A DNA stretch of 64,000 bases from Marinobacter azerbaijanicus (GTDB lineage: Bacteria > Pseudomonadota > Gammaproteobacteria > Pseudomonadales > Oleiphilaceae). The notes beneath the pieces are model-generated. The model saw only the letters and a list, made by a program, of their open reading frames with translations, was not told the origin of the DNA and did no database searches. Position 1 is the stretch's first letter. Each line of letters begins with the position of its first letter. Where the stretch lies: NCBI RefSeq assembly GCF_030250645.1, contig NZ_JASSVS010000003.1, positions 62,001 to 126,000 of the forward strand. The letters are read 5' to 3'. The translations under genes and the position numbers were made by a program. Below are positions 44,143-54,900 of the stretch, piece after piece.

Positions 44143-45177
44143 TCAGGACGCGGGGCCGTTGGGTTGAAGGCTGAGCCGGTACCCGCTGAAGCCGCGTAGC
44201 GTGTCCTGCAGTGCCAGGGCCCGCAGCGTGACGGACACCTTGTTGCTGTCGGCGTCCAGCAGTTTCAGGTCGATGCGCTGTATTTGCCGCTCCTGCCGAG
44301 CCGCCTGAAGTGTCCTCTGGAAGTTGTCCACACATGCCGGATCAATCAATTGCTCAAAGGGCACCCCGGTGAGGTCAGCCGGTGCCTTTTGCAGCAGGTC
44401 GGCCACCTGGGGAGAGATGTATCCCGTGGTGGCCTCCTCATCCAGTTCGCAGATGGTCGCCCCGGACAGCGCCACCAGATCACGGCTGCGCTGCTCACTG
44501 TCATTCAGTGCCTGCCGCAGAATCGATTTCTCCACCTGCATGTTGTCCAGTTGCCTTACGTACTCCTCGCGCGCCCTTTCAGCCGTGCGGTAGCGGATTT
44601 GCCAGCGCCGGATACGCAGGCACATCAGGGTGACGATCATAGCGGCCAGCAGTGTCATTGACAGTCCTGCCAGCAGAGCGAATCGCAATGACTGGTTGGC
44701 TGGCCGTTCCAGGAACCGGGTGTCGGGCGACGTGGTCAGCAGCCATCGATGTTCGCCAATGGCAACTTCCGAACGCAGGGATCTTGAAGGGTCCGGATTT
44801 GCTGTGTGAGTGGTCTGATACAGAGGAATCTTGGTGTGTCGCTCAAGGGTATCAACACGAAGGTTGATTGTACCTGGCACTACACCTTTGAATACTGTTG
44901 CCAGCCAGAGCCCAACAGAAGCCGAGTCTTTTACCGTGCGGTCAGGCACCACCCGGTCGATATAGGTGGGAGGAATCTGATCATGGCCGCTCAGCCGCGC
45001 AACGAGCTTGTTGTGTTGCTGGCGATAGACTTCCTCGGCAAGGTTCCGGGAATGGTCCTCCAGGGCGCTGGCCGTGAAGCCGGTCACCACCAGGCCAACC
45101 GCCAGAATCAGCAGGGGCGCCCACAGATGTGGCAAGGTCAGAATGTGTCCTTTTCCTGTCAGCCCGTGGCTTTCCAT
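44143..45177 (-). CDS. Membrane PAS sensor without output domain
   Basis: 344 residues. TM1 lies at about 16-38, a periplasmic region at about 39-165, TM2 at about 170-192, a coiled coil at about 200-240 and one PAS domain at about 240-340 (GATICELDEEATTGYISPQV). The protein stops after PAS: no GGDEF, kinase or methyl-accepting domain follows. It could be a truncated sensor or act through a partner. Downstream is repeat copy 7. I see no frameshifted output domain after the stop. Confidence 0.7.
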   Translation of the reverse strand: MESHGLTGKGHILTLPHLWAPLLILAVGLVVTGFTASALEDHSRNLAEEVYRQQHNKLVARLSGHDQIPPTYIDRVVPDRTVKDSASVGLWLATVFKGVVPGTINLRVDTLERHTKIPLYQTTHTANPDPSRSLRSEVAIGEHRWLLTTSPDTRFLERPANQSLRFALLAGLSMTLLAAMIVTLMCLRIRRWQIRYRTAERAREEYVRQLDNMQVEKSILRQALNDSEQRSRDLVALSGATICELDEEATTGYISPQVADLLQKAPADLTGVPFEQLIDPACVDNFQRTLQAARQERQIQRIDLKLLDADSNKVSVTLRALALQDTLRGFSGYRLSLQPNGPAS

Positions 45178-45290
45178 AGGTTAATCCATAACCGTTGGCG
45201 AGTGTTCGTGGTGGTTGCCTGCTCTATACTTTAGTCCACACTTCAGAGCACAGCCATGACTCGGGTAAATTATACCCCGTCAAACCTGTT

Positions 45291-46103
45291 TCAGGTCCGG
45301 ACCTGGCGAGCCAGGCCATAGACCAGAAGAAAGGCGGAAAAGGCGGTGACAACGACGGAAGGGCCAGCCGGTGTGTCGAGGTGCCAGGACAGAGACAGCC
45401 CTCCGGCAACGGCAATAAAACCGAACACGATGGCCAGGCCCACCATATGTTCCGGGTTGTGAGCCAGTCTCCTGGCAGTGGCAGCGGGAATGATCAGCAG
45501 GGCGGTAATCAGCAGCACCCCGACAATCTTCATGGCAACAGCGATCACTATCGAAAACATCAGCATCAGCGCAAGCCGCAGGCGCTCTACGGGAATGCCC
45601 TCAACCCTCGCCAGCTCTTCGTGGATAGTGCTCATCAGCAGTCCGCGCCACAATACCGTCAGCAGTCCCAGAATCAGTATGGCACCGCCATAGATCCAGA
45701 GCAGGTCCTGACGACTCATCGCCAGGAGGTCGCCAAACAGCAGGCCCGTCAGGTCCACCCGGATATCGGGCATGAAACTCAGGGTCACCAGGCCGATGGC
45801 AAGCGCACTGTGGGCCAGGATACCCAGCAGGGTGTCGGTGGCCAGGGTCTTGCTGCGGGAAAACAGAACCAGGGCAATTGCCAGTACCACGCAGGTGATG
45901 ATGACACCCAGATTGATGGGCACGCTGATCAGAAAGCTCAGTGCAATACCCAGCAGCGCCGAGTGTGCCAGTGTATCGCCGAAGTAGGCCATGCGACGCC
46001 ACACCACGAAACAGCCCAGAGGACCTGCCACCAGGGCCACGCCCAGGCCGCCAATAAGTGCACGCCAGAAAAAGTCACCGAGCACGGCATCAATGAGAGG
46101 CAT
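45291..46103 (-). CDS. znuB: Zinc ABC transporter permease ZnuB
   Basis: 270-residue inner-membrane permease with about eight helices, ABC-3 family. It opens with ALVAGPLGCFVVWRRMAYFG, then DTLAHSALLGIALS, the ABC-3 signature that follows helix 1 in ZnuB. It imports Zn2+ with ZnuC and a periplasmic ZnuA. The ATG at 46103 overlaps the 3' end of znuC by 14 nt. A longer frame to 46268 lies inside znuC and is rejected. Confidence 0.94.
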   Translation of the reverse strand: MPLIDAVLGDFFWRALIGGLGVALVAGPLGCFVVWRRMAYFGDTLAHSALLGIALSFLISVPINLGVIITCVVLAIALVLFSRSKTLATDTLLGILAHSALAIGLVTLSFMPDIRVDLTGLLFGDLLAMSRQDLLWIYGGAILILGLLTVLWRGLLMSTIHEELARVEGIPVERLRLALMLMFSIVIAVAMKIVGVLLITALLIIPAATARRLAHNPEHMVGLAIVFGFIAVAGGLSLSWHLDTPAGPSVVVTAFSAFLLVYGLARQVRT

Positions 46104-46872
46104 GGGAGCACTCCGCTTGGCCATCATTGTGATCGTCGGAAACCACATCGCCATGCAGGTCGTGGCTGTGGTTGTGTCGGTGATGGTACACCGCCAGGCT
46201 TTCTGCCACCGGTTGGCCGAAGGTTTCAATGAAGGCAGGGTCGTGGGAAATATCCTCGGGGTAACCACTGCAACAGACGTGCTGGTTCAGGCAGATCACC
46301 TTGTCGGTGGCGGCCATTACCAGGTGCAGGTCGTGGGAGATCATGATCACTCCGCAGTTGAGCTCGTCCCGCAGGCTCCGGATCAGGTCGTAGAGGGCTG
46401 CCTGACCATTGATATCCACACCCTGGGCGGGTTCATCCAGCACCAGCAGGTCCGGCCTGCGGGCCAGTGCACGGGCCAGTAGCAGCCGCTGCTTTTCGCC
46501 ACCGGACAGGTGATGGACCGAGGCATTGAACAGGTGCTCCACCCCGGTCTGCGCCAGCGCGGTCAGGCACTCCTGTTGTGGGCGTCCGCTGAGCAGCATG
46601 AAGCGTCGCACACTGATCGGTAGCGTGGTCTCCAGGGTCAGGTGTTGAGGAACGTAACCAATGGTCAGTCCCGGCGCCATGGTCAGGGACCCTCCGGAGA
46701 CGGGTTGGATACCGAGCACGGCTTTGATCAGTGTGGTCTTGCCCGCCCCATTGGGGCCGATAATGGTGATGATATCGCCCCGCCGTACACGCAGATCCAC
46801 GTGATCAACCACTGTCCGGTCATCAAAGCTGACGGTTAACTGTTTCAGTTCTACCAGGGCTTCATCCGTCAT
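46090..46872 (-). CDS. znuC: Zinc ABC transporter ATP-binding protein ZnuC
   Basis: 260-residue ATPase. Walker A is GPNGAGKTTL, the signature LSGGEKQRLLLARAL, Walker B LLVLDEPAQGVD and the H-loop SHDLH. The C-terminus is His-rich (YHHRHNHSHDLHGD, then HASH), as in other ZnuC proteins, and may sense or buffer zinc. The ATG at 46872 overlaps the zur stop by 11 nt; the extension to 46917 is out of context. Confidence 0.94.
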   Translation of the reverse strand: MTDEALVELKQLTVSFDDRTVVDHVDLRVRRGDIITIIGPNGAGKTTLIKAVLGIQPVSGGSLTMAPGLTIGYVPQHLTLETTLPISVRRFMLLSGRPQQECLTALAQTGVEHLFNASVHHLSGGEKQRLLLARALARRPDLLVLDEPAQGVDINGQAALYDLIRSLRDELNCGVIMISHDLHLVMAATDKVICLNQHVCCSGYPEDISHDPAFIETFGQPVAESLAVYHHRHNHSHDLHGDVVSDDHNDGQAECSHASH

Positions 46873-47356
46873 GGGCAGGTTCCGATACACAGCGGGGGCA
46901 GTAGCCAGCCACCTCAATGGTCACGTCGTCGGGCTGAAAGGATTCTGCAGCCGCCGCCCGGCTTACGGCACTGGATACACCAGGGGCTGTCAGTTCCAGC
47001 ACATTGTGGCAGGCACGACAGATCAGGAACATCCCGTTGTGAGCCTCACCCGCATGAGTGCAACCGATAAACGCATTCAGCGATGCAATCCGGTGTACCA
47101 GGCCGTGTTGCTGGAGGAAGTCGAGAGCACGATAGACCGTGGGTGGCGCCGCGTTGTGACCGTCCTCTGCCAGTACCGCCAGCACGTCGTAGGCCCCGAG
47201 AGGCTTGTGGGACTGCCAGATCAGCTCCAGTACCCGTTCACGGGTCGGCGTCAGGCGGGCGCTATGCTGCTGGCAGATGGTTCTGGCATCGGCCAGCGCC
47301 TGTGCAACACAGGCCTCGTGGTTATGGGGACGATAGGGAAGAGCGCTGGGTGACAT
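46862..47356 (-). CDS. zur: Zinc uptake regulator Zur (Fur family)
   Basis: 164-residue Fur-family repressor. The winged helix covers about 20-90 (LTPTRERVLELIWQSHKPLG, then PPTVYRALDFLQQHGLVHRI, the DNA-reading helix). Two CxxC pairs, CRAC and CPRC, form the structural zinc site in the C-terminal domain. It is first in zur-znuC-znuB, so it probably represses its own operon when zinc is ample. ATG 47356 has AGGA 8 nt upstream; GTG 47362 is an alternative. Confidence 0.92.
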   Translation of the reverse strand: MSPSALPYRPHNHEACVAQALADARTICQQHSARLTPTRERVLELIWQSHKPLGAYDVLAVLAEDGHNAAPPTVYRALDFLQQHGLVHRIASLNAFIGCTHAGEAHNGMFLICRACHNVLELTAPGVSSAVSRAAAAESFQPDDVTIEVAGYCPRCVSEPAHDG

Positions 47357-47377
47357 GGGCACTGTCCTGCGAAATTT

Positions 47378-47396
47378 GCAACATTATAACATTAGC
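47378..47396 (-). promoter_or_regulatory. Candidate Zur box overlapping the zur -10 element
   Basis: On the minus strand the sequence GCTAATGTTATAATGTTGC contains TGTTATAAT, the left half of the Zur consensus, with a weaker right half. It includes TATAAT (47383-47388), a perfect -10 box about 27 nt before the zur ATG, but no good -35 is visible. Zur binding here would block the promoter. Confidence 0.5.
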
Positions 47397-47442
47397 AAAA
47401 AACAGTGCCACGTCTGCAGTGGGTAAAGGGGTGATGGTTCGG

Positions 47443-47904
47443 CTAGCGGGATGCTTCCACAGCTAGGGACTCCAGGTAGCCAAGGTCGGGGATGATGGCG
47501 GTCTCGCCCTCGACTTCCACTACCATAAGATCGGCGGGGCCGGTCTCGCCGTCGATTTTTTTCACCTGATCTTCAGTCAGACGGGTCTGGCTGGGAATAC
47601 CCTGGGTGACCAGGGCCATAAAGGGTACGGTGTTGTGATGGTCGCCAATGGTGTTCAGCACCACAATGCGGCCACGGTTCCCGCCGGGAACCGTCAGCTT
47701 GCCGCCATTGGCGGCGTCATAGGAGATGACTGGCAGATTGAGGCCGCGCCAATCCAGTTCCCCCACCAGCCATTCCGGGCTGTTGGCAGCCGGGTCGGAG
47801 CTGGCAAAATCCACCACTTCCGCTATCGAGACGTTGGGTAACAGCAATTGTTTGCCGCTCATGGGAATCATAACGCAGGGCAGGGTTTGGCTGTTGTCGC
47901 TCAT
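47443..47904 (-). CDS. chpC: CheW-domain protein ChpC
   Basis: 153 residues consisting of one CheW-like domain: LPNVSIAEVVDF, then WLVGELDWRGLNLPVISYD and a C-terminal DLMVVEVEGETAIIPDLGYL. It is the last gene of the pil-chp operon, 11 nt after chpB. In Pseudomonas, ChpC is a second CheW homologue linking receptors to ChpA and is dispensable for twitching. Confidence 0.88.
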   Translation of the reverse strand: MSDNSQTLPCVMIPMSGKQLLLPNVSIAEVVDFASSDPAANSPEWLVGELDWRGLNLPVISYDAANGGKLTVPGGNRGRIVVLNTIGDHHNTVPFMALVTQGIPSQTRLTEDQVKKIDGETGPADLMVVEVEGETAIIPDLGYLESLAVEASR

Positions 47905-47915
47905 TACTCATTTCC

Positions 47916-48971
47916 TCAGGCGGAATCCCGTTTCTGCCGGCCTTTGAGCAGGCAGGATTCTTCAATCGTTTTGACGAGTTCTCGGGCCAGCTGCTCCGGC
48001 GTGCCACAGAAAACGGAACAACCGGTAGCCGCCACGGAATCAGGCATGGAACTGTTTCCGCAACTGCTGCTTTCCTGTACCCAGATGCGGCTACCATAGG
48101 CCTTCAGTAGTGGCGCGGCAATGGCGCCGTCGTTGCCCATACCGGAAAAAATGATGGCATGGCATCTGGCGCCATAATGGTCAGCAATATTCAGCAGTAC
48201 CTGATCAATGGACGGGCCATAGGGGCCGGGCCAGGGAGTATCCCTCTGCTGCAGTGCGCCGCTGTCGTCCAGGGCCCACTCGTGCTCGACTGGCATCAGG
48301 ATAACGTCACCGTTATGAATCCGATACCCGTTTTCCGCCGGTTTCAGCTGGTAGTGGGCGTGGCGTCCAAGCACACGGGTGAGCACTTCGGTAAAGTTGT
48401 TGTCGATATGCTGGGCATAGACAAAGCCCACCGGCAATCCGGGTGGCAGGTTGTCTAGAAAGGTTTTCACTGCCGCGGGACCACCGAGCGAAGCCCCCAG
48501 AATCCAGATCTCTTCGGCGGGCAGGTCCGCGGATGCCGGGGGGATCCATTGGGGAAGCTTGGGGGCGGTTGTTGTCCGCGGCTGCTCGTTGGCCAGTTCT
48601 TCGATCGAGGCTGCGGAATCCAGCTTCTCAAGATGTCCGAGACACTGCTCCAGTTTGTCGAGCAGTCGGCGTTCCCAGCGAAAGTACTCTGTGGTGCCTG
48701 GCTTCGGGGCCGCGTCCAGTCCAAACAGGACGGGTGCTTCGGTATTCTCCAGCAGATGATCGAACAGGACCGGATGATCTGCTTCGTCTTCGAGGGTAAT
48801 CAGCCACAGACTGGCTTCCGGAAACTCAGGATAACCCTGGAGTCGATCCGGGTCGCCGGAAAAACAGACATCCAGGCCGAACCTGGACGCCGCTTCCTGC
48901 AGCCGGTGGCGCTGCAGGACAATGTCCGAGACGATACCGACCGTTGGCCGTCCTGGCTGGCCGGTCATCAC
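47916..48971 (-). CDS. chpB: CheB-type methylesterase ChpB
   Basis: 351 residues. The C-terminal CheB domain (about 155-340) has the catalytic Ser in LGASLGGPAAVK, His in YAQHIDNNF and Asp in FSGMGNDGA. The N-terminal 120 residues resemble a receiver fold but lack the phosphoacceptor Asp cluster, so regulation by phosphorylation seems lost. It demethylates the receptor PilJ opposite PilK. Its start overlaps the chpA stop by 4 nt. Confidence 0.9.
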   Translation of the reverse strand: MMTGQPGRPTVGIVSDIVLQRHRLQEAASRFGLDVCFSGDPDRLQGYPEFPEASLWLITLEDEADHPVLFDHLLENTEAPVLFGLDAAPKPGTTEYFRWERRLLDKLEQCLGHLEKLDSAASIEELANEQPRTTTAPKLPQWIPPASADLPAEEIWILGASLGGPAAVKTFLDNLPPGLPVGFVYAQHIDNNFTEVLTRVLGRHAHYQLKPAENGYRIHNGDVILMPVEHEWALDDSGALQQRDTPWPGPYGPSIDQVLLNIADHYGARCHAIIFSGMGNDGAIAAPLLKAYGSRIWVQESSSCGNSSMPDSVAATGCSVFCGTPEQLARELVKTIEESCLLKGRQKRDSA

Positions 48972-51900
48972 TGATTCCCGGTCAGCCGCGTGATGGTTTC
49001 AAGCAGCTCGGTCTCCTGGAAAGGCTTGCCGAGGTATTCATTGACGCCGATGGCCAGAGCCCGTTCCCGGTGTTTCTCACCGGTACGGGAAGTGATCATG
49101 CAGATCGGTGTGTCTTTGAGATTTTCATCGTGGCGCACAAAACTGGCCACTTCGAAGCCATCCATACGGGGCATCTCGATATCCAGCAGGATGATGTCCG
49201 GCTTGTGATCCTGGAGTTGGGCCACTGCGTCCAGTCCGTCTTTGGCGGTGATGACTTCCATGTTGTTTCGTTCCAGCAGGCGCGACGTTACCTTGCGTAC
49301 GGTAACCGAATCGTCCACCACCATAACCACGGTAGACTGCTCCTGACGGCGTGAGGCCTCTTTCGCTTTTTCCAGGTTGGCAATGCGCTGGCGCTCGGAA
49401 AGGATGTCGGAACGGATCATCGCCGGCAGATCAAGGATCACCACCACGTTACCGTCACCCAGTATGGTGGCACCTGAAACACCCCGTACCGTACTGAACT
49501 GCGGGCCAAGAGACTTGACCACGATTTCGCGGCTACCCATCAGGCTATCTACCTGCAGGGCCATGGGCTGTTCGGCACCGCGCACCAGGATAACCGGCAG
49601 TGGCAGGGCCTGGCCCTGGAGCTTGGGATGGTGGTCGCTGTTCAGCAGGCTGCCCAGATACTGCAGGCGGTATTGCTGGCCGGCGTATTCGTACAGGGGC
49701 GCTTCGGGCTTGTAGTATTCCTCAAGCTCGTAGGTGCTGACACGCACGATACCTTCGATGGTGTTCAGTGGGATGGCGTAGAAATCCTCACCCGTGGACA
49801 CCATCAGTGCCCGGTTGACGGAGACCGTGAACGGCAGGCGAACCGTGAAGACCGTGCCCTTGCCGACAGTGGAATCGATGTCCAGGCTGCCGCCGAGCTG
49901 CTTGATCTCGCTGGCAACCACGTCCATGCCCACACCGCGGCCGGAAATCTGGGTGACCTGCTGGGCGGTGGAGAAGCCCGGTTGCAGGATGAACTGCAGG
50001 ATTTCCCGCTCGCTCAGGTCTTCGTCCGCGGACATCATGCCCTGGCGGATCGCCTTGTCGCGAATGACCTGGGCAGGAATGCCGGCGCCGTCATCAATCA
50101 TCCGCAGTACCACATCGCCACCTTCACGGGTCAGCGACAGGGTAACCTCACCGGTTTCCGGCTTACCGGCCTTTTTACGGTCTGCCGGCGTCTCGATACC
50201 GTGATCGAGCGCATTACGCAGCATGTGTTCCAGCGGCGCGATCATGCGTTCAAGGATGTTGCGGTCCATTTCCCCTTCCGGGTTGCGGACATCAAATTCG
50301 ACCTTCTTGCTCAGCTCGCCACTGATCTGGCGAACGATACGGCGCAATCTGGGCACCATGGAGGCAAACGGAATCATCCGGGTCTTCATCAGACCTTCCT
50401 GGAGTTCCGTGTTAATCCGTGACTGTTGTACCAGCAGGGTCTCGGTGTCGCGCACCCGGTCAGACAGGGTTTCCCGCAGGTCTGCAAGGTCGGAGGATGA
50501 TTCCGTGAGTGCCCGCGAGAGCTGCTGGATGGCGGAATAGCGGTCCATCTCAAGCGGGTCGAAGTCGTCGCCGTAATCCGGGCCGTGTTCCTTCTCCGCG
50601 CGGAACAGGATCTGGGTTTCGGTCTCGATTTCCATCCGGCGCAGCTGTTCACGCAGACGCTCGATGGTGGCGGCCATTTCATCCAGGTTGTGGCTGAAGT
50701 CGCTGGTCTGCTGCTCCAGGCGACCACGGGTAATACTGGTTTCACCGGCCAGGTTGACCAGCTCGTCCAGCAACGGCGCGGATACCCGGATGGTTTCCTG
50801 GGGCGCACGCTGGGCAGCCGCCGCTTTCGCAGGCGCCTTGGAAGGTGTCTTATTGGGCTTGGGCGCTGGCGCCACCGGTTTCTCTGGCTGGGCAGGCTTC
50901 GCTGCTGTCGGCTCGGGCGCTGTTGGTGCAACCGGTGTTTCTACCGCTGGTTTTGCAGGTTCCGGGGCTGCACCGGTGTTTTCGAAGCGGTCACGTATTC
51001 TGGAGACCAGCGCCACGATGGCATCGTGATCTTCGGTGATGGCCTGCCAGGCTTCGTCGCCCGGGGTGTTACCACCCAGATCGATCAGCCTTGTTTCCAG
51101 GGCATGAGCCTTGTCTCCCAACTCGGACAGCTGCGACAGCCGGGCACCACCTTTCAGAGTGTGCAGTGCCCGCTGGGCTTCCTGGTTGAAGTGGTGGTTG
51201 GCCGGGTCTTTGCGCCAGTCGTCCAGCAGCTGCTCCAGCTGGTCAAGGATCTCACCGGCCTCTTCCAGGAAGATTTCCAGCACTTCGGCATCAACGGCGT
51301 CTTCCTCGGCGGAAGCTTCCGCCGGTTCGGAAAGGTCGTCACCGGACGTTTTGTGGGCATCTTTCAATGCTTCAATGAGTATCCTGTCAGCTTCTGGCTT
51401 GCTGCCCTCTTCCAGGCTCGAGAGCATGCTCTGCAGGGTGCTGTGGGCTTTTTCGCTGAGTTCCAGCAGAATCGACTGGTTGCTGGAACCGGCAATCAGC
51501 GGGTCCAGTGCATCAGACCAGGCCTCTGCCAGGTCGGCAATGGGGTCAACATCGGACAGACGTGCACCGCCCTTGAGGGTGTGCAGTTCCTGCTGAAGCT
51601 GGGTCACTCCTGCGAGTTCTTCCGGGTCGTCACGCCACTGGGCCAGACATTCACCAATGGCCTCGTGAATCTCGAGACCTTCATCAAGGAAGATGCCTAC
51701 CAGATCGTCGTCAGATGCCTCCGGGATGGCCTGCGCGACGGAGGTTGGCTGTTCGTCTGCTTTGTCGGAAACATCTGCTGGTGCTTCCGGTTCTTCCGCC
51801 GGCTCTTCAGGCGCTGCGGAAGGCTGCAGTCTGCCAGAGAGGATCGCCTCAACCCGTGCGACCAAGTCGGTTGCCGGCGGGCAGGGCTTCTGGGTGGCAA

Positions 51901-54900
51901 CCTGCTCGACCATCTGCGCCAGACGGTCGTGACAGGCGAACAGCAGGTCGATCATTTCATCGCTGGCGTTTAGCTGGCCCTCTGCCACTTTCTCGAAAAG
52001 GTCTTCCAGTACATGGGTGAGGTCGCCAATGGCATCGACCCCGGCCATGCGGGCGCCACCCTTGAGTGTGTGCACATCACGCTGCAGCTCCGCAGCCACT
52101 TCGCGGTTGGAGGTGTCTTCACTCCAGGTATGCAAGGCACTGCCAGTGGAGTTGATCAGGTCATAGGCTTCTTCCAGGAAGATGCCAACAAGCTCCGGGT
52201 CGAGATGGGAGAGGTCGGTGGCGTGTTCTTCTTCGGGAGCTTCGTCCGGCGTTTCCGCTGATGTCTCCGTATCGCCTTCATCCAGGTCCGCCAATGGAAT
52301 TTCTATGTCCTCTTCGGACCCGCCATCATCGTGATTCACGTCCGTGACCGGACGGGAGCCGGTGGCGCCGTCCATGTAGGCGTGGATTTCACTGATGAGA
52401 TCAGGTGCCGGTCGCAGTTGCTCGTTCTGCTCCAGCGCGTCCACCATTCCCGCCAGGCGGTCGTGACAGCGGAACAGCAGGTCAGACAGTTCGCCGGTAA
52501 CGGCCAGCCGCTGCTCGGTCAGACCTTCGAAGAGGTTCTCGAGTTCGTGTGAAAGGTCCCCAATGGGCGGGATGTCGGCAAGGCGAGCGCCACCTTTCAG
52601 GGTGTGCAGGTCCCGTTGCAGCAGACGCAGCAGGTCAAGGTTGCCGGTATTGTCACTCCAGCTGTGCAGGGCATCGGCGGTACTGTCGATCAGGTCACGG
52701 GCTTCCTCAAGGAAGATCTCGGCCAGTTCCTGATCCATATCATCATCGGTTTCGGCCAGCGGGGGCCTTTCATCGATGTCTTCCGACGGTTCCTCGGCGT
52801 CCAGATCAAAGCTGCGGTCAATCTCCTCAAGATCTTCAGTGAATTCCTGTTCAAAGGCATCCGGCGCCTCGTCCGCTGCCTCCCCGGACACATCCGAGGC
52901 GAGTGCGTTCAGGCTGGCAATCAGTTCGTCACCGCTTTCCGTAGCAAGCCCTGCGGCCACCTGATCCATCATGTTGATCAGGTGTTCATGGCCGGCGCGG
53001 ATGGTGTCGAAGAACAACGGATCCGGCTGGAATCCCGGCGTTGCAGCGCGCTCGTAGACGTATGTCAGTGCACCGGAGAGTTCAGCGACGTCGGTCAGGT
53101 CAGCCTGTTGCGCGCCGTCCGTCAACTGCTGCAGCTCTGTGCGGAGGGTATTCAGTGCAGAGGTCTGCTCGGGGTTTTCTGCCCACTCATCCAGGATCCG
53201 GTCTGCATCCAACAGGATATCCAGGCCTTCATTGAGGAACAGCTTAACCAGCTGCGGCCGACTACTATCTTCCGTTTCATCGTCATGGGAACGGGCGCTT
53301 CGCAGTGTGGCATTGCTGACCTGCTCCAGTTTTTCCAGGAAGGTATCCGTGCCGGGAAGATCTCCCTGGGGGTTCTCCCGGATCTGGCTCAGCCCCTGGG
53401 TCAGGAAGTTGCAGGCGTCTTCGATCAGGCCGACAACCTCCTGGTCCGCGCGTTTGTTCTGGGCGCGGGCTTCCTTGACGAACCGTTCCAGTGGCGTAAT
53501 CACAGCAGCTATCGGGCCAATGCCGGCTGTGTGGGCGCTGCCTTTCAGGGTATGGAGGGCACGGGAGAGATCATCCGTATAGGCAACACTGGCCTTGTCA
53601 CCGGCCGCGTAGATGAAATCCTGCAGGGTTTGCAGGTGGGTCTCGGTCTCACTCTCGAAGATGTCCAGCAGTACCGGGTCTACCACGGTGTCTTCGTCAT
53701 CTTCCGTCTGGAGGGCGTCAGAGGCATGCTCCTCAGCAGAGGTTGCCGCCGTTTCCGATGGCGGCATGGTGCTGGCATCCGGTATTTCACCATTGGCAAG
53801 GGCCTTGGCGCGGGCTTCCAGTACCGAGGTATCGCGGGATGAAGCGCGACGCTTCTCGAAGTCCTCGACCAGCTCGGGAAGAATGGAGGTAACCTCTTCC
53901 AGCAAGCCGGCGATGTCATCGTTCATGAAAATGCTGCCGTCGATTACCCGGTTCAGCATGTTTTCAACAGACCAGGCGAGCTCGCCCACAACCAGGGCAC
54001 CTACCATGCGGCCACTACCCTTCAGGGTGTGGAATGCGCGCCGGACTTCAGACAGCGCTGTGCGATCATCATGCTGGCGAAGCAGCATGGGGAGGTATTC
54101 ACGGATGGTATCCAGAACTTCGCCCGCTTCCTCGATGAAAATTTCGAGAATTTCGTCGTCGATGAGGTCATCTTCATCGCTATCTTCTGCAACAGGCGGT
54201 TCTTCGACAGTGGGGACTTCCGGTGCTGCTTCCTCTTCCGGGCCGGTTTTTTCAGACTCTGGCGCCGGCTCGGCCGTTGTGCTGTCAGTTTCGGTCTTGC
54301 GGGTGGTGGACATGGCTTCGGCGCGCTCGATAAGCTCTGCCACATCACCGTCAGACTGGCCACTACGGAAGTCCTTGATCAGCGCCGGGATTCGACTGTT
54401 GACGTCGTCAATCAGGCTGAACATCTCGTCATTGGGCCTGAGCGTCTGGTCTATGACCCGATTGAGCAGGTTCTCCACTGACCAGGCCAGTTCGCCAATA
54501 CTGGTGGCGCCCACGAGTCGTCCGCTGCCCTTGAGGGTATGGAACGCACGGCGAACTTCGGTCAATGCTTCGCGATCGTCGTGGTTCTGGCGCAGACGGG
54601 GGTAGAACTCGTTGATGGTTTCCAGAACCTCCTCAGCCTCTTCAATAAAGATGCCGAGTATTTCGTCATCCAGAAGCTCCTGGTCCGAGCCTTTGGCGTC
54701 TTCGGCATCCGCCTCTGCGGAGATTTCAGTGTCAACCAGAGGTACTTCTTCCTCTGACGGATGCTGCCAGGTAGGTTCCCTGCCAACCGGGAACCCGAGA
54801 GAATCAAGGCTGGACTCGGCCACACGCAGGACGCTCTCGTTGTCTTCTATGCCCTCTGCCAGGCGTTCCAGATAGTACTCGATGCTGGTGATGGCATCCG

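Noticed and set aside
45269..45274. TATAAT as a promoter for the PAS sensor gene
   Set aside because: No acceptable -35 box at 16-18 nt; a chance match is likely.
50585..51973. Long open frame (462 codons) antisense to chpA
   Set aside because: It mirrors repeated acidic Hpt coding sequence in a GC-rich gene. The translation is low-complexity and rich in Arg/Ser/Gly, with no domain. chpA on the other strand is certain.
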